From: Lenisia limosa
Taxonomy: Eukaryota > Breviatea
Direction of reading: 5' to 3'
DNA: 64,000 bases
Assembly: GCA_001655205.1 (NCBI GenBank)
Contig: LPNZ01007402.1
Span: 1-64,000 of the forward strand
Shown: one piece after another, positions 22,357-33,062 of the stretch
Layout of the letters: every line of letters starts with the position of its first letter
Numbering within the stretch: the stretch's first letter is position 1
Translations under genes and position numbers: made by a program
The notes under the pieces: generated by a model
Databases searched by the model: none
Told to the model about the DNA's origin: nothing
The model's input: only the letters and a program-made list of their open reading frames with translations

Positions 22357-22731
22357 TTACTCCTCGGTGACCTTCTTCTTCTTGGGGAGAAGCTCGGGGC
22401 GAAGGTTGGGGAGGACACCACCCTGGGCAATGGTAACACCGGTGAGGAGCTTCTTGAGTTCGTCATCAGTGCGGACGGCAAGCTGGATGTGGCGGGGAGT
22501 GATGCGGTGCTTCTTGTTGTCGTTGCAAGCGTTACCGGCGAGCTCGAGAACCTCAGAGGTAAGGTACTCAAGGACGGCAGTGAGGTAAAGAGCGGCACCG
22601 TTGCCGACGCGCTTGGCGATGCGGGCGTTTCTCATGTAGCGTTGGACGCGAGAGATGGGGAAGATCAGACCAGCACGGGCGGAGCGAGACTGGGAAGCAG
22701 CTTTCTTAGCGGGGGCCTTACGGGGAGCCAT
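22357..22731 (-). CDS. H2A: Histone H2A (canonical)
   Basis: Intronless, 124 residues, start [13 protein letters not shown] at 22731. Core: [71 protein letters not shown] and [11 protein letters not shown]. The C-terminus is KKKKVTEE with no SQ(E/D) phosphorylation motif, so it is not H2A.X-like. Glu residues of the acidic patch (ELAGN, DDEL) are present. It forms the H2A-H2B dimer in nucleosomes. It shares a 218-bp bidirectional promoter with H2B and has a matching 3' stem-loop, which argues for replication-coupled, co-ordinate expression. GC content is much higher than in neighbouring introns, as expected of a highly expressed gene. Confidence 0.98.
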   Translation of the reverse strand: MAPRKAPAKKAASQSRSARAGLIFPISRVQRYMRNARIAKRVGNGAALYLTAVLEYLTSEVLELAGNACNDNKKHRITPRHIQLAVRTDDELKKLLTGVTIAQGGVLPNLRPELLPKKKKVTEE

Positions 22732-22949
22732 ATTTAATAATAAATGAAGTGAAAATAATTTGGTGAACAAATTTATTTATAGTTTTTTTACTACCCGTAA
22801 ATTACAAGATAAAATACCCAACTATCGTTTGGCGCCAAATATTTGGCGCGAAATGACTCTTAGAACATTTATCTTGTAATATACGGAGTAGTGAAAAAAC
22901 TATTTAAAAAATGTTTCTGAGTTGTTTTACTCATTCGAATTTATTCAAA
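22732..22949. promoter_or_regulatory. Bidirectional histone promoter with E2F-like sites and mirrored boxes
   Basis: The 218 bp between the two start codons. Two E2F-like sites overlap at about 22829-22855 (TTTGGCGCCAAA then TTTGGCGCGAAA). A flanking box occurs once in each orientation: ATTACAAGATAAA at about 22801-22813 and its inverse TTTATCTTGTAAT at about 22867-22879. Both copies extend outward into an ACTAC.CCGTA sequence. Each box faces its own gene. Confidence 0.75.
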
Positions 22950-23285
22950 ATGGTTAAAGCTGCCGATTCCGTTGAAAAGAAGACCTCTCGCTCTGTCAAG
23001 CGTACCGAGACCTACAACCGCTTCATCTTCAAGGTGCTCAAGCAGGTTCACAAGGACACTGGTATCAACACCCGCGCCATGGCTATCATGAACTCTTTCG
23101 TCCACGATATGTTCGACCGCATCGCCACCGAGGCCGCTTTCCTTGCTCGTCGTACCCGCAAGTCTACCGTCACCTCTCACGAGATCATGACCGCCGTCAA
23201 GCTTATCCTCCCCGGTGACCTTGCCAACCACGCCATCTCCGAGGCCCACCGTGCTCTCAACAAGTACACTTCCTCTTCCGCTTAA
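22950..23285 (+). CDS. H2B: Histone H2B
   Basis: Intronless, 111 residues. The start [20 protein letters not shown] at 22950 is preferred over the upstream Met at 22911 because it gives a basic tail directly. Core: [59 protein letters not shown] and [20 protein letters not shown]. It ends NKYTSSSA. The conserved C-terminal Lys that is normally ubiquitinated (KYTSS) is present. The N-tail is short compared with animal H2B. It partners H2A, is divergent from it and has its own 3' stem-loop. Confidence 0.98.
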   Translation: MVKAADSVEKKTSRSVKRTETYNRFIFKVLKQVHKDTGINTRAMAIMNSFVHDMFDRIATEAAFLARRTRKSTVTSHEIMTAVKLILPGDLANHAISEAHRALNKYTSSSA

Positions 23286-23759
23286 GTTCGCTTTTGCGCT
23301 GGGCGTCCGCCCTCTTTTTCGGATTCACATTTATGTGTTTCCTTTTACCACAACAGTGTTTTTTAACACTAACCTTCAATTTCCTAAAACAATTTGTATT
23401 CATTGAATGTGACGGATTTGGATCTTCACATCCTCTACAGAGCATACAACCAGGCATTAAAAAAAGAAAGGCCATCATTATTGATAGAAAATTGTTCCAG
23501 GATCTGGAATTTTACCGTTTCCAAAATCTCCCTTTTTATCAGTATTTTTCTGCTTATTTTAATTTACTTTATCATTATTGTTTACTTTATATATCAATCA
23601 GTCACTATTTTGTTAATTTATCGCAATAGTGTATTCATTTATTTCTCTAAGACCAATTTCACGCATATTGAAGGCCTAATCATTATCAAATAAAATACAG
23701 ACAGTAGAACTAATCAATACAAGCAGGCTTTTACCTTATACGCACCTCAGTGGTGGAAC
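23286..23759. other. Spacer after H2B
   Basis: Contains the H2B 3' stem-loop near its left edge and AT-rich sequence before the next start codon. No gene seen. Confidence 0.5.
23355..23370 (+). terminator. Histone 3' stem-loop of H2B
   Basis: AGTGTT-TTTT-AACACT, 69 nt after the H2B stop. It differs from the H2A copy by a compensating pair change at the base of the stem (G-C to A-U). About 60 nt of flanking sequence is conserved with the H2A 3' region, including ATTTATGTGTTTCCTTTTAC. Confidence 0.87.
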
Positions 23760-26700
23760 ATGGGCTGTGGAAGTAGCAAGTCTTCCAGTTCAGTAAATGA
23801 ACCGATTAAAAGACCAGAAGAACAGCAACAACAGAGGCCACCTCCAGGAACTCAAGTTGAATCAGGTTGGGTAGGCCCAGTGTCTTATTCTATAGACAAC
23901 AAGACCCCTCCTCCAGCCGACTCTGCTGCTTCTCAAGAAGCTATAGTGGAAGATGATTTTTCCGATATCAATAATGACGAAACAGCAAAAGAAACATCAG
24001 GTTAGCTCCTCACTCAGTCTTTTGTTTTTCATAACGCTTGCTTCAATTAACCCATCAGATGGCTTCAAGGCTCTCTTTGGAGAGGTTACATCAGTTGGAG
24101 CCCATTCAAGAGAAGAGAGTGGGTGGGAGTGTCATGATGTTCTTGGGTTTCTTTGACCATGTTTTTTGGCCGGGTTTGCCTCTTTTCTGCCAATCATCAA
24201 AGGAATGCACATAATTGAGGTTCCAATTTTATCACTCTGAACACTCAAATCTTTAAACCCAAGTAATTTGCTGTGGGAATATTATTGTTTTAGAATGATG
24301 GGGATTGTTGAAATTTACGCCCCCTAAATTAATCCCCTGTTTGATTCAACCCACACCTCCAATGGTATTATTTTTGGAGCCACTTTTTGGTTTCACGTTG
24401 CAGTTATGATGTCGTTCATCCCCCCATCCCTTGGGCGCATTGTTGCCAATCAGGCTATCAAACCGGCAACATGTATGTGTATTAGGCTCAATTAAATTCA
24501 AATCTCCGAGTTTAATTTATAATCCGATTGTTCTTCTGAATGCTGATTTAGTATTTGTTTGAGGGTTGCTGGTACATTTTGAATAAATGACTGTGATTTG
24601 ATTTTGAGATTCAGTGTTTCACCTTATAGTCAAATGGACAGGCGCCATTCTTATGGTTGACATCAGTGGCTTTACGCCCATTATGGCGACAATGAACTCA
24701 TGGGCTCGATGGGCCAAGTAAGCTTCCTCTCCAATACGCGCATTTCTTTTACTCTTTCTTTTTACCTACCACACGACCGCAGTATTATTTTGGAAGAATT
24801 TATTCTCTTTTCTTTCAATTAAGTCTATGCTCTTTACGACATTAGATGGCCCCGAATCCTGTCAGAGTATTTTGAGCGAATGATGCATTGCGTGTCATGT
24901 TTCGACGGCGAAGTTCTCAAATTCGCAGGAGACTCCTTAATCGTGGGTCTGGGTCAAGTTCGGTTCAACGAAGGGTTCGTGATTCACTTCTAAATATGAT
25001 GCGTTTTATGAAACTACTTCCTTTATGTTACATTGATAGGTTGGCTTTAAAGTCAAGAAAGGTATGGACGCAAATGAAGCGGCCAATAAAGCCTGTCATG
25101 CCGCCGCAGCCATCCTTTCAACTTGCGACAACTTTGTTCCTGATGAGGGCGTGTTGTGGGGGGGGGGGGGANNNNNNNNNNNNNNNNNNNNNNNNNNNNN
25201 NNNNNNNNNNNNNNNNNNNNNNNNNNNNNNNNNNNNNNNNNNNNNNNNNNNNNNNNNNNATATCGATAATTTTAGACGATTTATCGAGAAATTCAGTCTT
25301 TTTTTTCTAACCGAAGCGAAGCCCTAGGAACAGAGGAACAGTGGCTATAGTGTCAATCTGCAAATAATACTCAATCATTCCAAGATGTCGTAATGGGCCA
25401 TGGCTTAACCTTTTACCAGGTTCCGAGTCCACGCCGGGCTGACTTTCGGACCTGCTTCCGAGGTTATTGTCGGACAAGCTCAGCGGTTTGGGGATACTGC
25501 GGCTTCTTCCTGAATCCATTCGTCGTATAATCGGGCTTATCATGGTAGATTCGAATATTTCCTTGCTGGGGGCACCCTCGTTCGGGCTGGAGAATGTGCC
25601 AACACTGCCAGTTCAGGGCAAATCGTCACTGACTCAAGTATCATTGATTTGCTTGGTATGTCATTTTTCAATCTCAAAAGACAAATCGGTCATTGTAACG
25701 AGAACTTATAAAATGCACCTTAAATATCTAAATTGGATAAATCTGTTCTATGGTATTGTTCAGGGTCTAGACTTCCAATCTGAATTTTTAAGCCATGCAG
25801 ATGAGTGGTTAACTCTTCAGGTCCGGAAGCTTCAACCAAGGTGATCAACTCGCTCTTCATTCTGGATGTCACTGCCCTGCCCAACCCCCTTGAACCCTCG
25901 GCCATCCCTTCAATTGTCACTTACAACCCGGCACTCAACAACACGGTGCGTTTCTTTTGACTTACGCATCTCCAAAGACAATCAAGTATATATATGTACT
26001 ATAGTATATCATATATTATTCACATTTATCGCTGTTTTATTGTATCCCTTCAGTTCCTGTCGTTTGTACCGACTTGCATTCGTGCTCAAATTTCTGATGA
26101 TGATGATGTGACAGCCGATTTCACAGCTCTGGAAACGTGGGTGCTAATGGAATTGTAAAACTGCATCTTATTGACAAACATCCTTTCATTTCTAATTATT
26201 TCAGAAATGGGAAGTTCAGTGAGGTTACGTCACTGTCCATTATCTTCGCGTCCCTTCCACCTTGCAACAAACATCAAGATATTCAGGTACTTATAATATT
26301 TTTTGTCCCTTTTTTCACTCTTTAGAACTTGGTCAATGAAGCAGTCAATATATTGACTCAACTCGGAGGTGTTATTCGCCAAATCTGCGTGGATGACAAG
26401 GTAAGCAGCACCCTTTGTTATAAAAACTGTTGACACGTGATTGATTCTTCAGGGAACAATTTTAATTGCCGGCTTCGGCTTTGGCAACATGGGCAACCCC
26501 GCAATGAACAGCAAAAAAGCCGTGGTTGCCTCGCACCTTATGAAGTCCTCCTTCATAAAAAAGGGCTACAAGTGGGAGGGGGACACTGCTTTGTTCCTCC
26601 ATATGTAGTATTAGGAATGAGGATCAAATGGTAGGGGCTGGTATCACATACAGTTAGGGTTTCACTTCAGTTTGAAAAAAAGACTGCATTTCTCGATAAA

Positions 26701-29700
26701 TCTTCGAAAATTATCGATATTTTTCGAACCTAAGTGAAGCCCTACGGACAGTAATATTACTTCTTTTCGTCAAAGCACAAAAATTAGGTGCTGTCTTGCC
26801 GTAACCAATTAGGAACCCTACATTTGGTGTGACCAGTGGCCGGGTTTTCACCGGTTCTGTTGGCTCGTCATCAAGGAGGGAGTATGCCATGGTCGGACCC
26901 ATTGTCAACACTGCGGCGCGAATCATGACACATGCTGCCAAGAATGAAAACTGTTTGTGGCTCGGATACGGAGTCAATTAAACAGCTTGTAGTACAGCAA
27001 TTGTTCTGTCGTATTTTAATGACACCTTCCTCACTTTTAAGGCATCGAAGTGGACGAGGAGACACTTTCAGCCACTATGGAAATTTTAAAAGAGCCAAAA
27101 ACTCTCAAGGCAGTTACACTCAAGGGTGGGCAAAGCTTGAGAAGAGGGGCAGATGGGTGCTTTGTTCTAAATCTTAATCATGTACTACCTCATTATGATA
27201 TTCTAGGAATTCAAAAGCCACAATTGATCGGAGTGATCGGAGAAGTGGATGTGGACGTTTTCGACAAGTTAGACGCTGAAGAGGCAATGAATGAGGGTGA
27301 AGAAGTTCCGGTGGAGGAGGAAGAGGAGTACAACGGAAGTGAGTGGGAATTAATAATTTGTTTCAGGATCAAGGTATATCTCTTCACAGTTCAGTGAAAC
27401 GGAGGATCCGACAACCGGCATTCTCGAGAGTTGCCTCCGCCGCCGCCTCTCTGACAGACGTTGATGAGGTTTGCTCTTGGCGGAATTTTTTTTAATGGTC
27501 TAATTCTAAAAAAAAACGAGTAATGTTGAGGAGAAATCAATTTCCTGCAAGGCTAAATGAAACCCTAGATTAATGATGGTCAATTTGCATCCCAAATTTC
27601 CTCTTTGTGGATTAAGTCATTTGTCACAATCTAGGCAATTGAGAAGTGCGTAACCTCTCTGAAAGAAAATCTTGAGGGGAAGGCACCCCATCTCATTATC
27701 ATTTACAACACTGTGAGCGGATATCGTTGTTCTTTTTATTGGTTAGGGATGGGAGGGAATTTTAAATCATCTTGATAATATATAATATTAGTACTATATA
27801 TCATATGATATATAGTACTATATATCATATGCACTTTTTTGCTTTCTTGAGCTTACACCCATTAATACAGGTTTGTGAGGAGGCACAAGAGTTTATCACT
27901 GGTATTCAACAAGCTTTCCCGAAGGCAATTCTCTCAGGTGGGGGTACAAAGGGGTCTTTCTATACTTTATTTTCACATTTCCATTTAGCTTCCTTCTTTC
28001 AGCGCTTACTCACATCACCAGGCGGCACCTCCGCCCCCGGAGTTTTCAGTGATGCTGGGTACTTCACTTCTCCCGCTGCCACCGTGTGGGCTCTTCATAA
28101 CCCAAAAACCGCATTCACTACCGCGTCTGTAGGAGTATGTCGGGCTTCAGTGTGTGTCCACTAAATGTAAATAATATCTTTTTCTGTTTTTTTTTTGCTC
28201 TTTTCTACTCGTTTTAGTCCATTTGATTAACATTTGACCGCTAGGTTAAAGGCAGTGGGCCTGAAGACTACTTCGAAGCTGGCCGAGTAGTTGCCACTAG
28301 TGCTGTTGACAAGGTTGGCAATTAACACTGACAGAGGCGTAACAGGGCAATTGTACAACAATTCTGTGGAGCTTTTGTGATTCTTTTTAGGTTCCAGAGA
28401 GATATGCCGGATTGCAGCCAACCATTTGCTGGCTCTATAATATCCCGGGTCTTGATGAGGTTCGCTGATGCTGATTTACTGTGACTATTCTGAAATTGTC
28501 TTGACCAAATAGGAGGTGATGAAGGGCATTTTGAGCATTGTTGGAGAAGACTGCAAGATTGTCGGAGGCAATGTAGCTGACGAGGGGCTTTCGGGACAAT
28601 GTGAGTTACTTTTGACTAAGAACTGTACAATTATCAAAGCTCAATACACACAATAAACATTTGGAAACAATGACTATCAATGACTTATTATTATGTAGGG
28701 TACTCTCAAGTGGATGGTGAAATTCTTAACAACAAAATTGCGATTGTACTCTTCTTCGGAAAGTTGAACGTCAGATCCGAGTTCGAGACCGGGTAGGTAT
28801 GGGATGAATTACTATTTACATGATCCTGTGTTTTGCGTTTGTCTCCAATGAGTTGTAGAATCTTGTTTTTTTCTACATAGTTTTTGATAACGGACCCAGT
28901 TACACGCCGACAATCACGACGGGAGTGGCTTCGAATATGGAAGGCACCAGGCTCCTAAAGACGATCGACAATCGGCCTGCTGCCGAAGTATGTCTTCTCA
29001 GTTTGAGTGAATATCAATCTGCCTATCAAAATTAAATCTATCGAAACCTTTCCATTTTGACTTCTCAAGGTTTGGAATGATTGGACAGGTGGCAAAATTG
29101 GTTCTCTTCTAGGATCTGAATCCTGTATGTGCTGTTGATGTTAATACTCAGACCTTCTGCTTTTGGGTTTAGTTGAACTTCATTTCGGATAGAAGACTGG
29201 ATAATCGAAATACGTCTATATTTGATATTACATTCCTAGCATAACTATTCAGCTGGTGTCGTCATCAAACTTTGCGGCGCAGACCCTTTCATTGCCCCCC
29301 TCGGAATTCCCATTGCGAAAAACCCTGACGGGCGCGTGCAGTACCGTCTTGTCGCCCCCATGTCAATCACTCCTGAAAACGGCATTCAACTTGGCGCTGG
29401 CATTTCTGAAGGTTGGATGGGTGCCTTTACGCAAAGTATCCCAATGCTGTAGATTCTTCTCGATTTGTGGCTGAAAGTAATCTGATTTTTTCAGGGGATG
29501 AAATTTGTCGGATGGCAGCCACTCGTGACTCCATTCTGGAGTCCATGCTGAAGTTTTTGGGTTCTTTCAATAACGTTGATGATCTATGTTGTAACTTATA
29601 CAAATAATGACATATAATATGCATGTATTCAGCTGGTCAGGACTAACAATTCAGACACACTCGCGATATGATCAATAGAACACATGACTCTCGCTTGAGA

Positions 29701-32700
29701 ATCAACGCTGGTTTGAGGGACTTCCAACCCGTATTTAATCTCCCAAAGCCATTGAAGCTAATCGTGGCAAGAATACTGATATTTTGACACATCAGGGCTG
29801 ATCATGATCTGTGGCTTCACATCCTTCCTTCTTGGTTCTGAAAGGCTGAATAAGTTTGCCCTTGCCTGCGCCGCTGAGCTCGGCGTACCTTTTATTGGGT
29901 AGGTCGTCCTCAAATAATTATTTTAGGCACATAATTTTTTTAACAATTAGTCTCCAATTATGTATTGTATTGCGTGTGTGTATGTCATCACCATATCTCT
30001 GACCCCCCAGTGCTGCGGGTCTGGGAGAGCAAGGAACCTACAGCAACCCTGCTTGCGGCTGCCTCAATATCGCTGGAAACCTGTCCTATTCATTAACCCT
30101 CTTCGTGTATCCTGAGAGTGACCTTCATTACAACTCCACGGTCAATTCTAAGGGTATGGAAGTGAGGGCTTAAATTACATTTTGACTGTATGCCTTAACG
30201 ATTATAGCAACAATTGACGTGGATCAAATGTCAGTAGTGTCTGGACAGTCAAAGGTTTCGCATACTTCGCGTACCTCCCGCGCCTCACGCGCATCCAGAG
30301 CTTCCAAACTCACATCTGGCATGGGTTTGTGTGGTTTGAAAAAAATTGCCGTTTCTTTGTTCATCCTATGATGCAGATTAGCAATTTGACATTTTAGGAA
30401 CAGTTATCCGGATGGAGGAAGACAGTCTCATTTGTCTTGTCGCCACCGCTGACGGCTACGATGACTTCAAGGACGTTCTCTTTTCTCGCACTCAGTTGGC
30501 TCTTCGGGGTCATGTTTGCTCGCGTTTTTCTCTATATTGCTAACACCCCTAGGAAAGCCATGGAGACTGTAAGCGAATGTCGCATTGTCTTGATTCAACT
30601 CTTTGCCGAGAATCTCAAACAGGGACAAAAGGCGCTTGATGTAGGCTGTTCGCTTCCATCTCTTCTTTACTGCTGATTCTTCTCACTCCAAAGGATGCAA
30701 TAGAACTCTTTGATGACGCTTTAGTGACTCTGACTGTTGTACGTTGGGGTAACATACAATGCTTGTGACTTGAAAATGACTATTTCAACAAAAAGCATTT
30801 TGGGTATTACCGTTTTAGACTGGTAATAGCGCGTTCTGTACCTCTTCAACATCCCATGGATCTCTTATCAATGGCCAAAGTAGGAAAAACTGATTTGTAA
30901 CTGGTTTTCTCCTTGAATTCTTGTAATTTGCCCATCTAGCTGGAATTGCGTCAATGGTGTACATTGCTGGGCCAGACAGTGAGGCTGCTGCCGCCGCTCA
31001 AATTGTCAACCCGGATGTAGGAGGTTCCTTTTTTGGAAATCAACCTCTGGCAGATTTACGATTTTAGGACGAAGTCAGGCTGAAAGACCTTTCAATAGAT
31101 GTGGTGGGTTGGGAGAGATAATTTTAGGAAGCATTTACATAGTAGCACCGTTTTGATTCAGTTTAGGCCCAACTCAGCATTGCGGTCACTTCGGACTGTT
31201 CGGAAGCTATCCTCGCTCAGGTTCAGGAAATGCCAGCCCCACGAAATGTGATGGAATCCTACGATCCTGGAGGTTTGCTCTTGTTATCATTTTGGACTGA
31301 TTTATTCGTTTGAACTCCATACTAATATTATATATCACATGGTATTGATGATACTTAATGATTACTCAGCTACAATTATCTTTCAGCTCCGGTTGTTGGA
31401 GGAGTCATTCTCGAAGACAAGTCGGGAGTGAGGTTTATCATCAGCTCTAAGATCGAGGGACAGAAGAGGTAAGCCCTTTATAATCATGATAGTTGGATTT
31501 TTCGTATATTATCTCAATTCTGCCTGTCACATCTTCATTCAGATTGTTCTGATTTGTTTCTCCTTTTGAACTAAAAAGCCTGGACATATCATATCTTTTG
31601 GAGTAAGGGTTTCTAACTCAGAAGAGAGACTGCCAAATCTATGTCAGGCGCCTTGGTCACAATGCTAGGTCAGATGGAGTGACTGTGCTTTTAAATTGCC
31701 TTGTCACAATATTCGATGATTTTGGTAGTATTCATTGATAATGGAACAGGTGGAAGTGGGATTGCAGCAATGGGAGAGTTGAGTCACGGCTACGCACCTA
31801 CCGGATACGAAGCCTCCACGGCAGTTGTCAATGAAACCGTTAGCAAACTCAAGTGGGTGGCTAGTGTGAATTGGGGGTGACTTTCTACGATCTTTGGTCC
31901 CAAAAAGACGAAAAATAAACTCCTCGATAATCATTATTCGCTGATACTGCAGCCAACAAGCCGCGCTAGAGCTGTATGACCAATGGACTGGTGGAGTTTT
32001 CTCACCGGCTCTCAAGTCGGAGTCTCCCTCCAAGTATAGGGTTAAATGTTTTTGGACAACACTCAAGATCACACTATTTCTATTTATAATATCATTTTTT
32101 GAGTGATTATTGTCAATTCCTGCTTTTTTGACGGAAATGACCCCGAATTTCAAATTAAGTTATTTTCCTAGGAGGGCACTAATTGGAACCTGTTTTGCTC
32201 TTGCCACAATCACGGAGAAGACGCAGGTGGTCACAGCAGTTGTCGGTGCTGCCCAATTTGGTGAGAGCATTGGGTCACTGTAAACGTGAAGCTCAATGGG
32301 CAATATATTCTAACCTTGTCTAGGACTGATTACTGGCGTGCCCCTCCCCCACAACAAGAATGCTAGCCTTGTTGCTCTCACGTCCAACTTCTTCGCCACC
32401 TCCATCGGCCAGGTCCGAGCTTTGTTTCTGTCCATATATGATATAAATGATATACCGTGACCAGAATAAGTCTTGACCAATTTTCTTTGGGAAAATCACA
32501 TAGCAAATCGGTCAAGACATATCCCGGTCACTGTATACTGTATGATATGTTTCTGGTTCAGATCTAGGATAAGAGCTGACGGTTCAGATTTCGCGCCGTC
32601 TGGGAATGGCAAGCAGAAAGGGTGGAATTGCGTCCAAGGGTCAACAGAGCATTGCCCTCGGAGGTTGGCTTTTACTCGTTTCCTTCTCAGATCTTTATTG

Positions 32701-33062
32701 GCTTTTGCATCGGTACTAATTTGCTTAGGCGAGGCTGGGAGAGGAACATGCGCATCCACACTTATCTCACTCCCCAACCGGCACGCCTCGTTGATGTCCG
32801 ATAAGGACTGGACCCATATGAACGCCGCCCTTGCGAACAGCGGAAGAAGTGGGGGGGGGGATTCGCATGTCTGATCAAGAAAATGGAGTATAGTAACTTA
32901 TCATATACCAAGTCAAAGGGAAGACGATGGGTCTTTAATTCTGTAGATAACGCGACGCTTTTGATTGCGGCCCCACAATGCTTTGGAAGAGGCGGGCTTG
33001 GCTTTGGCGCTCCGGCAATCAGTGACCTCTGCTCTTTTGCCATGGCTGTTTCATGGAGATAG
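23760..33062 (+). CDS. Soluble-type class III nucleotidyl cyclase fused to FIST sensory modules
   Basis: Very long multi-exon gene. The N-terminus MGCGSSKSSSS is an N-myristoylation/palmitoylation signal. Cyclase C1: SFIPPSLGRIVANQAI (about 24410), ILMVDISGFTPIM (metal Asp), EVLKFAGDSLIVG (second Asp), FRVHAGLTFGP, and FEYFLAGGTLVRAGE. Cyclase C2 has lost the metal Asp (SLSIIFASLPP) but keeps VDDKGTILIAGFG, GRVFTGSVGSSSRREYAMVG and VNTAARIM. This one-active-site arrangement resembles ADCY10. At 27339-27394 a 56-nt intron joins the acidic C2 tail in frame to MKRRIRQPAFSRVASAAAS, the start of a FIST domain: HLIIIYN, KIVGGNVADEG, VWNDWTGG, PLGIPIAKNPDGR, GLIMICGFTSFLLGS, AAGLGEQG. After a Ser/Arg-rich linker at about 30270 a second FIST-like unit follows (GYAPTGYEAS, LELYDQWTGG, FGLITGVPLP, FGRGGLGFGAP), ending at 33062. 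It probably makes cAMP under ligand control. Alternative: splitting into two or three genes; an alternative acceptor at 27367 gives a stop at 27472. Confidence 0.7.
25172..25259. other. Assembly gap after poly-G in the cyclase gene
   Basis: Run of N after a G13-A tract that ends the exon with ANKACHAAAAILSTCDNFVP. It also removes the left half of a family A element. Confidence 0.95.
25260..25327. mobile_element. Family A element, right half
   Basis: ATATCGATAATTTTAGACGA, then TTATCGAGAAATTCAGTC and AACCGAAGCGAAGCCCTA. The left half is in the adjacent gap. Intronic in the cyclase gene. Confidence 0.75.
26655..26744. mobile_element. Family A element with TA flanks
   Basis: TAGGGTTTCACTTCAGTTTG on the left and, inverted, ACCTAAGTGAAGCCCTA on the right, with ATTATCGATATT in the centre. 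TA occurs at both ends, as expected for TA target-site duplication by mariner-type transposition. Intronic in the cyclase C2 region. Confidence 0.8.
32453..32535. mobile_element. Family B inverted-repeat element, copy 2
   Basis: Near-perfect inverted ends: TACCGTGACCAGAATAAGTC and TTGACC on the left; GGTCAAGAC and ATCCCGGTCACTGTA on the right. Flanked by TA. It lies in an intron of the second FIST unit. Confidence 0.75.

Noticed and set aside
22367-22737. Open frames opposite and overlapping the H2A gene, and one opposite H2B (22941-23249)
   Set aside because: High-GC antisense shadows of the histone genes. The sense frames are unmistakable.
31704-32153. 149-codon minus-strand frame
   Set aside because: Lies antisense to exons of the second FIST unit and reads through their introns.
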